From assembly GCA_014859755.1 (NCBI GenBank), contig JACUTO010000092.1:1-6091 (forward strand): a DNA stretch of 6,091 nucleotides, given 5' to 3'. The position numbers and the translations under genes are program-made. The notes below the pieces were generated by a model. The model saw nothing but the letters and a program-made list of their open reading frames with translations, searched no databases and was not told the DNA's origin. This stretch comes from Candidatus Bathyarchaeota archaeon. GTDB lineage: Archaea > Thermoproteota > Bathyarchaeia > Bathyarchaeales > Bathyarchaeaceae. Of this stretch, positions 1-5,002 are shown in pieces (the first letter of the stretch is position 1; every line of letters begins with the position of its first letter).

Positions 1-324
1 GTTTGTGCTTCTACCATGGTACTTGTGGAAGTGATTAACGTGTTGTGCAAACTGAATAGGATTCTAGAAGAGGCGCAGAAGGAAAAACTGAACATAAGAA
101 AAAACATAGACGCCGTGCTTTCTCTGCCCATAAAATGGATCGAACTGGACTTCGCCATCATACGAAGGGCTTCTGAATATCAATTCAAAGTCAGCGGGAT
201 AGATTGCGTTCATGTGGCTTCCATGGAACTAAATCTCGTCAATGAAATAATATCCGCTGACGAAGAGCTTAACAAAATAGATTTTATAAAAAGGATAGAC
301 CCTTTAACCTTCAAAGTAGGCTAA
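1..324 (+). CDS. PIN-domain protein (VapC-like), 5'-truncated by the window edge
   Basis: The frame is open from base 1 to the TAA at 322-324, so the gene begins outside the window; the ATG at 16 is internal. Counting from that ATG, the visible part carries three of the four conserved acidic positions of PIN nucleases: Glu6 (LVEVINVL), Asp63 in GIDCVHVAS (the family's D-x-x-H-x-A pattern) and Asp82 in ISADEEL. The first Asp, near the N-terminus, would lie off the left edge, so roughly 30-40 residues are probably missing. Known for the family: metal-dependent RNases, often the toxin of VapBC pairs. The antitoxin usually lies immediately upstream, so it cannot be checked here. It could instead be a stand-alone PIN protein. 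The stop codon lies directly beside the tRNA-Thr relic at 347-377. Confidence 0.75.
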   Translation, partial: VCASTMVLVEVINVLCKLNRILEEAQKEKLNIRKNIDAVLSLPIKWIELDFAIIRRASEYQFKVSGIDCVHVASMELNLVNEIISADEELNKIDFIKRIDPLTFKVG

Positions 325-346
325 GTTTCTTCTTGCAGACCCTTTT

Positions 347-377
347 AGTCACGGTTCGAATCTTGCCCGAGGCTTCA
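347..377 (+). pseudogene. Decayed 3' fragment of tRNA-Thr
   Basis: This stretch aligns with the 3' end of the intact tRNA-Thr (3457-3488), including GTTCGAATC of the T-loop, the 3' acceptor strand and the CCA end. By hand alignment 25 of 31 bases match, with one 1-base gap. All six differences are transitions, each with G or C in the intact gene and A or T here. The T-stem no longer pairs (CACGG against CTTGC), so it is not functional. Weak traces of the 5' half may remain: GGCTAAG at 319-325 equals the D-arm sequence at 3403-3409, and GCAG at 335-338 equals 3421-3424 only approximately in context. The orientation is the same as the intact gene. It may be an old duplication or an attachment-site scar. 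Confidence 0.65.
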
Positions 378-386
378 AGGCGGTCA

Positions 387-851
387 TTAGATTTTCATCT
401 GTCTTGCGATTTTATTTCCAAACTCTTTGCACTTAGGAAACTCTCCTTCGACGATGGGACCTTTCATTCCCCCAACCTTTATTGACAGACCAGAAGTTAT
501 CAGCTTCAGGCCGGGAACCTTTTCGTTTATTCTTTTTTCCATTTTTCGTACGGCTTTGTTGAAGTCTCTTCCCATGTATGTGTCGAAGACGACTCCCATC
601 TTCTCTTCCAACTCTATTTTCCCAAGTTTATCGATAAACTTCTTGATGCCCCTGGTTGGACCGCCTATATGATTTGGAGAGCCGATCAGAATGACGTCGT
701 AATCAAGTAATTCTGTTGATTCCACGTGTTTGGGTTCTTTCAGCACGGCTTCTATTCTTTCTATTTCGTTTATGCCCTCTATGATTGTTTCTGCCACTCG
801 TTTGGTGTTGCCATACTTTGATTCATAAATTACAATCACTTTCGTCAACAA
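387..851 (-). CDS. Flavodoxin-like FMN-binding protein
   Basis: A 154-residue single-domain protein, the usual size of short-chain flavodoxins. The N-terminal strand and phosphate-binding loop (VIVIYESKYGNTKRVAE, about residues 5-21) match the family's T/S-x-x-G-N-T motif. Further FMN-contact loops follow at GSPNHIGGP (57-65), FDTYMGRDF (89-97) and the glycine-rich stretch around 121-137. No signal peptide or membrane segment is present, so it is cytoplasmic. Known role: one- or two-electron transfer through bound FMN; the redox partner cannot be named from the sequence. The start is a TTG at 851, or the adjacent TTG at 848. A very strong ribosome binding site, GGGAGGTGA (863-855), lies 3-6 bases ahead, and no ATG is available. 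It lies 157 bp downstream of the Lrp-like gene on the same strand and may have its own promoter. Confidence 0.88.
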   Translation of the reverse strand: MLTKVIVIYESKYGNTKRVAETIIEGINEIERIEAVLKEPKHVESTELLDYDVILIGSPNHIGGPTRGIKKFIDKLGKIELEEKMGVVFDTYMGRDFNKAVRKMEKRINEKVPGLKLITSGLSIKVGGMKGPIVEGEFPKCKEFGNKIARQMKI

Positions 852-854
852 GGT

Positions 855-863
855 TCACCTCCC
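855..863 (-). promoter_or_regulatory. Strong Shine-Dalgarno site for a TTG start
   Basis: The minus strand reads GGGAGGTGA, a near-complete complement of the archaeal 16S rRNA 3' end. It precedes TTG codons at 851 and 848. It decides the start region of the flavodoxin gene, which has no ATG, and argues against the in-frame GTG at 839, whose spacing would be too long. Confidence 0.8.
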
Positions 864-907
864 GATCACGTTCATACTACAAGACACTAGGATAAGACTT
901 TGCGTAT

Positions 908-929
908 GCCTTATTATTTGCTAATAGGC
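908..929. repeat. Imperfect inverted repeat upstream of the flavodoxin gene
   Basis: GCCTTATTA (908-916) and TAATAGGC (922-929) are complementary with one bulged T and a 5-base spacer. It lies about 60 bp ahead of the flavodoxin ribosome binding site, in the gap below the Lrp-like gene. It could be an operator or an RNA hairpin between the two genes; nothing further supports either role. Confidence 0.4.
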
Positions 930-1008
930 AGACTAATTGCTTTGGGTATGAGTAAGATTCCGGTGGGCTGTGGCAACCCAGCGTGCAGATTACGATGAAA
1001 TGCTTCGG

Positions 1009-1491
1009 TCACTCCTCAGAGATCGTCAGAACTTTCTTGAATGGATCTTCAGGCTTGTTTTTTATGGTGCTATGGACTATGAAGGTTTCCGTTTCTCTAA
1101 CACCACTCAACCCATGAAGCTTCTTAACAAAATCAGTCAATTCCTTGTTATTCTCCACCAAAACCTTTACGATGCTATCGTATTTCCCAAAGACTCGATG
1201 GAATTCAGATACCTGATGGAAACCCTTGATCGCATCCTCATTCTTTTTTCTGAGGTCACTTCGGGGGTCTTCGCGCATGAATATGTAAGCTTGAATGACT
1301 AAGCCAAACTTTTCCGGTTCCAACTTTGGGGCGAAAGAACTTATCAAACCGAAGTTGCGCAGCTGTTCAAGCTTCTTCGCGACCGTTTGCCTTGTAGCCC
1401 CCACATTCTTTGCGATCTGAAGAAGCGGTTGCCTCCCATCCTCAAGCAACTGAAGGATTATCTTCTTTTCCAAGTCCCTAGATTTTAACAT
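1009..1491 (-). CDS. Lrp/AsnC-family transcriptional regulator
   Basis: A 160-residue protein with the standard two-domain layout. The N-terminal winged helix-turn-helix spans about residues 5-55 (recognition region QIAKNVGATRQTVAKKLEQL, 25-44, then NFGLI). The C-terminal RAM/AsnC effector domain spans about 64-145, with the typical FGKYDSIVKV strand and turn (101-110). Known for the family: octameric or dimeric DNA-binding proteins that sense amino acids or related metabolites, often autoregulated and often controlling the divergent neighbour. The ATG at 1491 is abutted by the 14-bp palindrome TTTTGTTAACAAAA, so the transcript leader would be very short and self-repression is plausible. The gene is divergent from the PEP carboxykinase with a 112-bp shared intergenic region, which suggests control of gluconeogenesis (inference). 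The effector is unknown. Confidence 0.9.
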   Translation of the reverse strand: MLKSRDLEKKIILQLLEDGRQPLLQIAKNVGATRQTVAKKLEQLRNFGLISSFAPKLEPEKFGLVIQAYIFMREDPRSDLRKKNEDAIKGFHQVSEFHRVFGKYDSIVKVLVENNKELTDFVKKLHGLSGVRETETFIVHSTIKNKPEDPFKKVLTISEE

Positions 1492-1504
1492 TTTGTTAAC
1501 AAAA
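1491..1504. promoter_or_regulatory. 14-bp palindrome, candidate operator of the Lrp-like gene
   Basis: TTTTGTTAACAAAA is a perfect palindrome touching the Lrp start codon. Its centre (1497.5) lies 29 bp from the centre of the CTTATAAG box, which puts it over the predicted transcription start of the Lrp-like gene. Binding there would block initiation, the usual layout of archaeal autorepression. The role is inferred from position and symmetry only. Confidence 0.55.
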
Positions 1505-1506
1505 GA

Positions 1507-1514
1507 TTTAAAAA
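1507..1514 (+). promoter_or_regulatory. Alternative TATA-like box for the PEPCK gene
   Basis: TTTAAAAA matches the archaeal TATA pattern and would place initiation for the PEPCK gene near 1537. Its centre is only about 20 bp from the Lrp ATG, too close to serve that gene in the usual way. It competes with the CTTATAAG box at 1523-1530 as the PEPCK promoter. Confidence 0.4.
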
Positions 1515-1522
1515 GCTTGCTG

Positions 1523-1530
1523 CTTATAAG
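1523..1530. promoter_or_regulatory. Symmetrical TATA-like box shared by lrp-like and pckA
   Basis: CTTATAAG is itself a perfect palindrome and sits almost midway between the two divergent genes. Using the usual archaeal spacing of about 25-28 bp, it would start the Lrp transcript near 1500 and the PEPCK transcript near 1553. Both points fall inside flanking palindromes, which supports a bidirectional promoter. Confidence 0.5.
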
Positions 1531-1548
1531 ATTTTTCCCACATAACAG

Positions 1549-1563
1549 TTAACTTAAAGTTAA
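1549..1563. promoter_or_regulatory. 15-bp palindrome, candidate operator of the PEPCK gene
   Basis: TTAACTT-A-AAGTTAA is a perfect 7-1-7 inverted repeat overlapping the predicted PEPCK transcription start. It overlaps a second small palindrome, AGTTAACT (1547-1554), which shares the GTTAAC core found in the operator candidate at 1491-1504. A palindrome of the same geometry lies in the MFS/bacA promoter at 5010-5024. Control by the adjacent Lrp-like protein is inference. Confidence 0.55.
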
Positions 1564-1568
1564 GGAAT

Positions 1569-1580
1569 GGGCGCGCGCAA
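1569..1580 (+). repeat. GGGCGCGCGCAA, copy 1 of a recurrent GC octamer
   Basis: This 12-mer in the presumed PEPCK leader is repeated exactly at 5938-5949, and its GCGCGCGC core recurs at 3291-3298. Alternating CG runs of this length stand out in moderately AT-rich intergenic DNA. Function is unknown. Confidence 0.6.
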
Positions 1581-1593
1581 GAAAATAAAGAAC

Positions 1594-1598
1594 GGTGA
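1594..1598 (+). promoter_or_regulatory. Ribosome binding site deciding the PEPCK start
   Basis: GGTGA lies 5 bases ahead of the ATG at 1604. It overlaps the alternative GTG start at 1595, which has no comparable site of its own, so the ATG is preferred. Confidence 0.65.
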
Positions 1599-1603
1599 GC
1601 ACA

Positions 1604-3202
1604 ATGTCAAAACTTGACCTAAAAGAATTTGCTAAAACTGCTGATAGAGTTAGGAGAAAGGCGATAGAAGAAAACAGGTTGATAGATAATCCCTCTGATG
1701 AAGAGCTAAGGCTACTTATGGAAAACGAGCCCGGGGTTAGGAAAACTATATACGGAAATTTCGTTGCTAAAAGTGAACCTACTTCAAGAGCAGCTATGTT
1801 TACCAAAAACAGTGTTGACCATCCTTTCGGCGAAGAAGAACTCCAGCTGTTAGCCCAATGCGAAAAAGCTTTGGCCAAAGAAAAACTGATCTCTATTGAT
1901 AGAATTGTGGGTAACAAAAGTAGTGAAACAACAGTCAGGTTAATTGTTCCTGAAGGATTTGCTCATGTTACCTACGGTGGAAAGAATCTTTTTATACCCG
2001 TAAAAAGGGAGGTTAAAAAGCCAACATACCACATCTTATTTTTCGCTGACGAAGCTTTCGAAGCTAATAAATCAAAGCCACTTCCACAAAAAGACATCAC
2101 CATAAGATTGGCTATGCTGGATGATGGAAGGGTTATCAAAATAGTTAGAAACAGCAACTACATAGGCGAATTTAAGAAGGGGGTTTTCGCTGCAGAGGAT
2201 TGGAATGCTAAAACTAGGAGGGGTGGAATTTTCCTACACGCAGGTTGTAGAGAGGATTATCTCCAGTCAACGCATGGGGATTACCGAAATGTTAGAACAT
2301 TACTTCTCGCTTTAAGTGCAAATGGGAAAACGAGCACAACCTGTAGGATCCTCGCAAGAAAAGGAAAGGAAAAATCTTGGATTATTCAAGACGATGGTGG
2401 AACTCTCATGCCAGATGGTTCTTTTCATGGCTTCGAAGCTGGAGGAGTATTTGTAAAAACAGAGGATGTAAATCCCGGGGAACAACGGGAAATATTCTAT
2501 GGCTTATTAAAACCGGGAACATTGTGCGAGAATGTCTATGTAACCGAAGACGGAGACCTTGACTTTTACAAACTGGAAAGAACATCAAACGGAAGAGCAG
2601 TTATACCGAGAAGAGATTTTATGCACGCCAGCCCCTATATCGATGTGGATAGGATTGACAACCTAATTCTTATCACCAGAGGGCCGTTGATCCCTGCGAT
2701 AGCAAAATTGACTCTGGAACAAGCGGTGGCTTTAATGATTTTGGGGCAAGCAATGGAATCATCAGCAGGTGATCCAACCAAAGCAGGAAGGATTAGAAGC
2801 GAGTTTTTCTACGATCCCTTTATGTCTGGTGACAAAGCAGAGCATGCCAACAGAGTTTATGAAATCTTGAGAGGTCTTCCTCATATGAATTACTTCCTGT
2901 TAAATACGGGAGGAGTGAGTGAAGGAGCACGTTACAAAGAGATAACACTGGAACATACGATGGCTATATTGGATTCTCTTTTAAGAGGAGGACTTGAAGA
3001 TTGGATAGATTCACCTACTGGCTTTAAGGTGCCAAAAGCGATAAGGATGGTAGATGATATTTACCTGCATCCTGAGAAGCTTTACTCAAGTGCTGAATTT
3101 GAGGAGAGGCAGAAGGAACTTAATAAATTTAGACGTGAAGCCATTCAAAAAATCGGCGATGCTCTACATCCAAATATAAAAAATGTTTTTAGCGAAGACT
3201 GA
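1604..3202 (+). CDS. pckA: Phosphoenolpyruvate carboxykinase, ATP-type superfamily
   Basis: Interconverts oxaloacetate plus nucleoside triphosphate with phosphoenolpyruvate, CO2 and diphosphate nucleotide; cytoplasmic, gluconeogenesis. I chose the ATG at 1604 (532 residues) over the in-frame GTG at 1595, because GGTGA at 1594-1598 is well spaced for the ATG. Length is close to the family's roughly 530-540. Residues below are counted from the ATG. YIGEFKKGVF (186-195) matches the family's YAGEMKKGMF lysine pair. LHAG (His212) fits the metal-binding His, and LSANGKTSTT (237-246) is the kinase-1a P-loop. QDDGG (262-266) carries the kinase-2 Asp pair. FEAGGVFVKTE (277-287) fits the FEGGCYAKT motif, ENVYV (309-313) and NGRAVIP (329-335) carry the ENV and Arg motifs, and LLNTGG (432-437) matches LVNTGW. 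The P-loop and kinase-2 surroundings diverge from the bacterial consensus, so nucleotide preference is uncertain. Confidence 0.9.
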   Translation: MSKLDLKEFAKTADRVRRKAIEENRLIDNPSDEELRLLMENEPGVRKTIYGNFVAKSEPTSRAAMFTKNSVDHPFGEEELQLLAQCEKALAKEKLISIDRIVGNKSSETTVRLIVPEGFAHVTYGGKNLFIPVKREVKKPTYHILFFADEAFEANKSKPLPQKDITIRLAMLDDGRVIKIVRNSNYIGEFKKGVFAAEDWNAKTRRGGIFLHAGCREDYLQSTHGDYRNVRTLLLALSANGKTSTTCRILARKGKEKSWIIQDDGGTLMPDGSFHGFEAGGVFVKTEDVNPGEQREIFYGLLKPGTLCENVYVTEDGDLDFYKLERTSNGRAVIPRRDFMHASPYIDVDRIDNLILITRGPLIPAIAKLTLEQAVALMILGQAMESSAGDPTKAGRIRSEFFYDPFMSGDKAEHANRVYEILRGLPHMNYFLLNTGGVSEGARYKEITLEHTMAILDSLLRGGLEDWIDSPTGFKVPKAIRMVDDIYLHPEKLYSSAEFEERQKELNKFRREAIQKIGDALHPNIKNVFSED

Positions 3203-3212
3203 AATTTGGCTC

Positions 3213-3226
3213 GGAGGATACCCTCC
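3213..3226 (+). terminator. Short GC hairpin just after the PEPCK gene
   Basis: GGAGG (3213-3217) pairs with CCTCC (3222-3226) around a 4-base loop, beginning 11 bases after the stop codon. No U-tract follows, so a terminator role is uncertain; it may be a 3'-end stabilising structure. Confidence 0.35.
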
Positions 3227-3238
3227 AGAATATTGAGA

Positions 3239-3284
3239 CGATCCGATAGAACTAATGGAAAAATCTGCTGTTCTATTTCGATCG
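3239..3284 (+). other. Long imperfect hairpin downstream of the PEPCK gene
   Basis: CGATC (3239-3243) pairs with GATCG (3280-3284). After a 1x2 internal loop, GATAGAAC (3245-3252) pairs with GTTCTATT (3270-3277, one G-U pair). The total is 13 base pairs around a 17-base loop. It lies between the PEPCK stop and the tRNA promoter. It could be a 3'UTR element, a termination or processing structure, or part of a small RNA. Confidence 0.45.
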
Positions 3285-3290
3285 ATTGCC

Positions 3291-3299
3291 GCGCGCGCC
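3291..3299 (-). repeat. GCGCGCGC element, copy 2
   Basis: On the minus strand this reads GGCGCGCGC, sharing 9 bases with the copies at 1569-1580 and 5938-5949, inverted relative to them. It sits just after the 3239-3284 hairpin in non-coding DNA. Confidence 0.5.
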
Positions 3300-3357
3300 A
3301 ACCGATTTACAATAACTTTTACAAACAGAAACTCTATACGATACTCATCATAAGAAG

Positions 3358-3365
3358 ATTTTAAG
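3358..3365 (+). promoter_or_regulatory. TATA-like box of the tRNA-Thr gene
   Basis: ATTTTAAG is centred about 33 bp ahead of the mature tRNA 5' end, the expected spacing for an archaeal tRNA promoter with a short 5' leader. Confidence 0.55.
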
Positions 3366-3394
3366 TGAGGACTAACCCATGGAAAACCTGTAAA

Positions 3395-3488
3395 GCCCCG
3401 GTGGCTAAGCCCGGTTATAGCAGCGGCCTTGTATACATAGAGTCGGGAGAGCCGCAGGTCGCGGGTTCGAATCCCGCCCGGGGCTCCA
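3395..3488 (+). tRNA. tRNA-Thr (anticodon TGT) with a 16-nt intron
   Basis: The acceptor stem GCCCCGG (3395-3401) pairs with CCGGGGC (3478-3484). The D-arm is GCTA/TAGC (3404-3407, 3418-3421), the anticodon stem GCGGC/GCCGC (3423-3427, 3451-3455), and the T-arm GCGGG-TTCGAAT-CCCGC (3461-3477). The discriminator is T3485 and CCA is encoded (3486-3488). Exon 1 ends at A3433 (position 37) and exon 2 resumes at A3450 (position 38), giving the spliced loop CTTGTAA with anticodon TGT (3430-3432). All stems are fully paired, so the gene should be functional. A TATA-like box lies 30-odd bp upstream and a T6 tract lies 42 bp downstream. Confidence 0.95.
3434..3449 (+). other. tRNA intron with canonical bulge-helix-bulge
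   Basis: The 16-nt intron TACATAGAGTCGGGAG sits at the canonical position 37/38. CTTG (3428-3431) pairs with CGGG (3444-3447) as the 4-bp central helix with two G-U pairs. The 3-nt bulges are TAT (3432-3434) and AGA (3448-3450). Cutting after the second base of each bulge gives exactly the predicted exon ends. The inner helix is only AC/GT around ATAGA. It would be removed by the archaeal splicing endonuclease. Confidence 0.9.
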
Positions 3489-3529
3489 AACTTGAACGTA
3501 TAGCTCCGATGAACAACCATTACTAAACA

Positions 3530-3535
3530 TTTTTT
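3530..3535 (+). terminator. T6 tract downstream of tRNA-Thr
   Basis: A run of six T lies 42 bp after the tRNA 3' end. Archaeal RNA polymerase commonly terminates at such runs, so it is a plausible terminator for the tRNA transcript. The hairpin at 3539-3567 follows directly. Confidence 0.4.
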
Positions 3536-3538
3536 CAT

Positions 3539-3567
3539 GGTTTAACCGCATTTTCTTCGCGGAAACC
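3539..3567 (+). other. Bulged hairpin after the tRNA terminator tract
   Basis: GGTTT (3539-3543) pairs with AAACC (3563-3567) and CCGC (3546-3549) with GCGG (3559-3562). The two helices are separated by an AA bulge (3544-3545), and the loop is 9 bases. It could help end the tRNA transcript or shape its 3' trailer; no function is shown. Confidence 0.4.
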
Positions 3568-3654
3568 TTGAATCCATTATAATTTTAGTTTTAAAAATGA
3601 GGCTTTTTTCCTAAAAATACTTATTATATTCTTTTTATTCTAAATAATGGTAGA

Positions 3655-3715
3655 GGAGGGCGTATTTAGAAACTCCTTTCTCTTTTCAGCACCTCTTTGT
3701 ACAGATACGCCCTCT
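3655..3715 (+). ncRNA. Candidate structured RNA: 13-bp stem-loop
   Basis: GAGGGCGTAT (3656-3665) is perfectly complementary to ATACGCCCTC (3705-3714). It extends by one G-U pair outward and a G-U plus U-A inward, making 13 pairs around a 35-base pyrimidine-rich loop. TTATTATA at 3621-3628 is at the right distance to act as a TATA box for a transcript beginning near 3650. I recognise no known RNA family (no C/D boxes, no RNase P or SRP core). It could instead be a DNA-level inverted repeat. Confidence 0.35.
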
Positions 3716-3778
3716 GGCAAAGCTTTCAGTCAACTGACCATATCGGAAATCGCACAGCTGTGAGTGAGAGAAACAAGG

Positions 3779-3819
3779 GGTGAGAAAAATCACCTGATGC
3801 TTCTAGTATGGCTTTCTCA
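3779..3819 (-). terminator. Alternative hairpins at the 3' end of the MFS gene
   Basis: GGTGA (3779-3783) pairs with TCACC (3790-3794) over a 6-base loop. TGAGAAA (3781-3787) can instead pair with TTTCTCA (3813-3819); the two are mutually exclusive. Read from the MFS (minus) strand, the region contains a short T5 run, so it may mark the MFS transcript end. Evidence is modest. Confidence 0.3.
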
Positions 3820-3824
3820 GATAG

Positions 3825-4943
3825 TTAAGAAAACTTATCACCAGACATGGAGGCTCTTCCAACACCGGTTCTGAAGAGGCAAAATCCAATCGCTGCCAAC
3901 GCTGCTGCGGTATACATGGTAGCCCTAAAGCCGAAGAGCTCCGAGATTATTCCGCCAATTAATGCTCCAGCCACGGCGGCGAGACTGATCACCGAATCAA
4001 GCATTCCTGTGGAAGTAGCCTTTTCAACGTTACGTCTCATTAGGTAAAGGAGAGAGCCAACATAGAGACATGACCAAGAACAACCAAGCAAGACTTGCAT
4101 TGGAAGGAGTTGATAAAAATTTTGAGCCAAAGTGAAAACAAAGAAGGTTATCGAAGACAGGATTAAACCCGCGTCAATCAAAGTTTTGCCTCTGAAGCGA
4201 TCGACAAATCGCATGACAAAAAACTGCGACGCAGTATTCACAGTGTAAATTACTCCAACCCAAAACTTGTCTCCTCCAAGATTTGTAGTGATGTACAGGG
4301 GGTATATGATCCATATGCAATTGGCTCCTGTGTGTCTCATAAAATAGGATAGGTAAAGGCGCCAGTTCTTTTTGATTACACTCTTAGGAAAAAACGGAAC
4401 ACTGAGATATGAACTGCTAATCGTAGGCATTGTAAAGGAAACAAAAAAAGCCAATAGAAGACAGGCTGAGGACAGAACAAAGGCGCCCCAATACATAGCT
4501 ATCAAACCAGCGATAAAGTTGCCAATAGCCCAACCTAACGCACCAAAAGAACTGAACCGTCCAAGGAGATCCCCCGACTCATAAACATAAGCTATGAGCG
4601 CAGGAGGAAAAATTCCAATAGAAAATCCTGCCAAGCCACGAGCGAGAGCGAGTAACCAAGGATCAGCCCACAACGGCGCGACAAAAGAGGGATCCGTTAA
4701 AACTTGTAGGAAAAACGTGAGGGATGAGACTCCGAGACCGAGGTAAAGGAAAAACTTTCGACCGTATAAATCAGATGCGCGACCAAAAAGATATGATGAA
4801 CTGAAAACGGCAAGTCCATAGACCGCTCCGATGAAGCCTACTTGAGTTTTGCTCGCTCCAAGTTCTCCAGCCAAAATGGGAATAAACAGGTATGAAGCTG
4901 AGAAAGCTGTTCTGTACAGCAACTGGATAACGTTTTGCTTCAT
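3825..4943 (-). CDS. Major facilitator superfamily transporter
   Basis: A 372-residue, very hydrophobic membrane protein with about 11-12 predicted transmembrane segments. The MFS motif A lies in the loop between helices 2 and 3: GRASDLYGRK, residues 54-63, with Gly54, Asp58, Gly61, Arg62 and Lys63. A basic central loop near 186-196 (PKSVIKKNWRL) separates the two six-helix halves. The second half ends with a glycine-rich helix (AAVAGALIGGIISELFGF, 322-339). Known role: secondary transport driven by an ion gradient, either export of drugs or metabolites or uptake; the substrate cannot be predicted. It is slightly shorter than the usual 390-420 residues. The start at the ATG of 4943 begins just before helix 1. 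It is divergent from the bacA-like gene and may share its promoter region. Confidence 0.9.
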   Translation of the reverse strand: MKQNVIQLLYRTAFSASYLFIPILAGELGASKTQVGFIGAVYGLAVFSSSYLFGRASDLYGRKFFLYLGLGVSSLTFFLQVLTDPSFVAPLWADPWLLALARGLAGFSIGIFPPALIAYVYESGDLLGRFSSFGALGWAIGNFIAGLIAMYWGAFVLSSACLLLAFFVSFTMPTISSSYLSVPFFPKSVIKKNWRLYLSYFMRHTGANCIWIIYPLYITTNLGGDKFWVGVIYTVNTASQFFVMRFVDRFRGKTLIDAGLILSSITFFVFTLAQNFYQLLPMQVLLGCSWSCLYVGSLLYLMRRNVEKATSTGMLDSVISLAAVAGALIGGIISELFGFRATMYTAAALAAIGFCLFRTGVGRASMSGDKFS

Positions 4944-4965
4944 GTCAAAGTCTCACTATTTTGAC
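4944..4965 (-). repeat. Inverted repeat in the MFS leader
   Basis: GTCAAA (4944-4949) and TTTGAC (4960-4965) form a 6-bp inverted repeat immediately ahead of the MFS ATG, over the predicted transcript start (near 4963). It could be an operator or a small leader hairpin that covers the ribosome entry region. Confidence 0.3.
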
Positions 4966-4984
4966 TTCTACACGGTTTGAAATG

Positions 4985-4994
4985 TTTTTTAAAT
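4985..4994. promoter_or_regulatory. TATA-like box in the MFS/bacA divergent promoter
   Basis: TTTTTTAAAT reads as a TATA-type element on both strands (ATTTAAAAAA on minus). It predicts starts near 5015 for the bacA-like gene and near 4963 for the MFS gene, both giving short leaders. Confidence 0.5.
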
Positions 4995-5002
4995 GTTATG
5001 CG

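Larger units (their letters stand above)
3489..3824. other. Gene-free stretch between tRNA-Thr and the MFS gene
   Basis: I see no credible protein-coding gene here. It holds the T6 tract, a bulged hairpin at 3539-3567, a second T6 run at 3604-3609, A/T-rich promoter-like DNA around 3615-3650, a 13-bp hairpin at 3655-3715, the palindrome CACAGCTGTG (3753-3762), and alternative hairpins at 3779-3819 beyond the MFS stop. A small RNA gene is possible around 3650-3720. Confidence 0.6.

Noticed and set aside
325..386. Functional tRNA gene suggested by GGTTCGAATC at 353-362
   Set aside because: The T-stem does not pair and no complete D- or anticodon arm precedes it; recorded instead as a relic.
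964..980. Hairpin TGGG...CCCA after the Lrp-like gene as its terminator
   Set aside because: The stem has an internal mismatch and no U-tract follows on the minus strand; too weak to call.
970..1302. Open frame on the plus strand opposite the Lrp-like gene (110 codons)
   Set aside because: It lies almost entirely antisense to a clearly recognisable Lrp/AsnC protein and has no family resemblance of its own.
3340..3350. Box C-like ATGATGA on the minus strand, suggesting a C/D-box sRNA
   Set aside because: No box D (CTGA) at a suitable distance and no terminal stem.
3164..3538. Open frame on the minus strand across the tRNA region (124 codons)
   Set aside because: It contains the GGIRTRDLRLS-type string that arises from reading tRNA genes in antisense. 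It runs over the intact tRNA-Thr and the end of the PEPCK gene, so it is an artefact.
3753..3762. CACAGCTGTG palindrome as an operator
   Set aside because: A perfect 10-bp palindrome, but it is far from any gene start, so no role can be supported.
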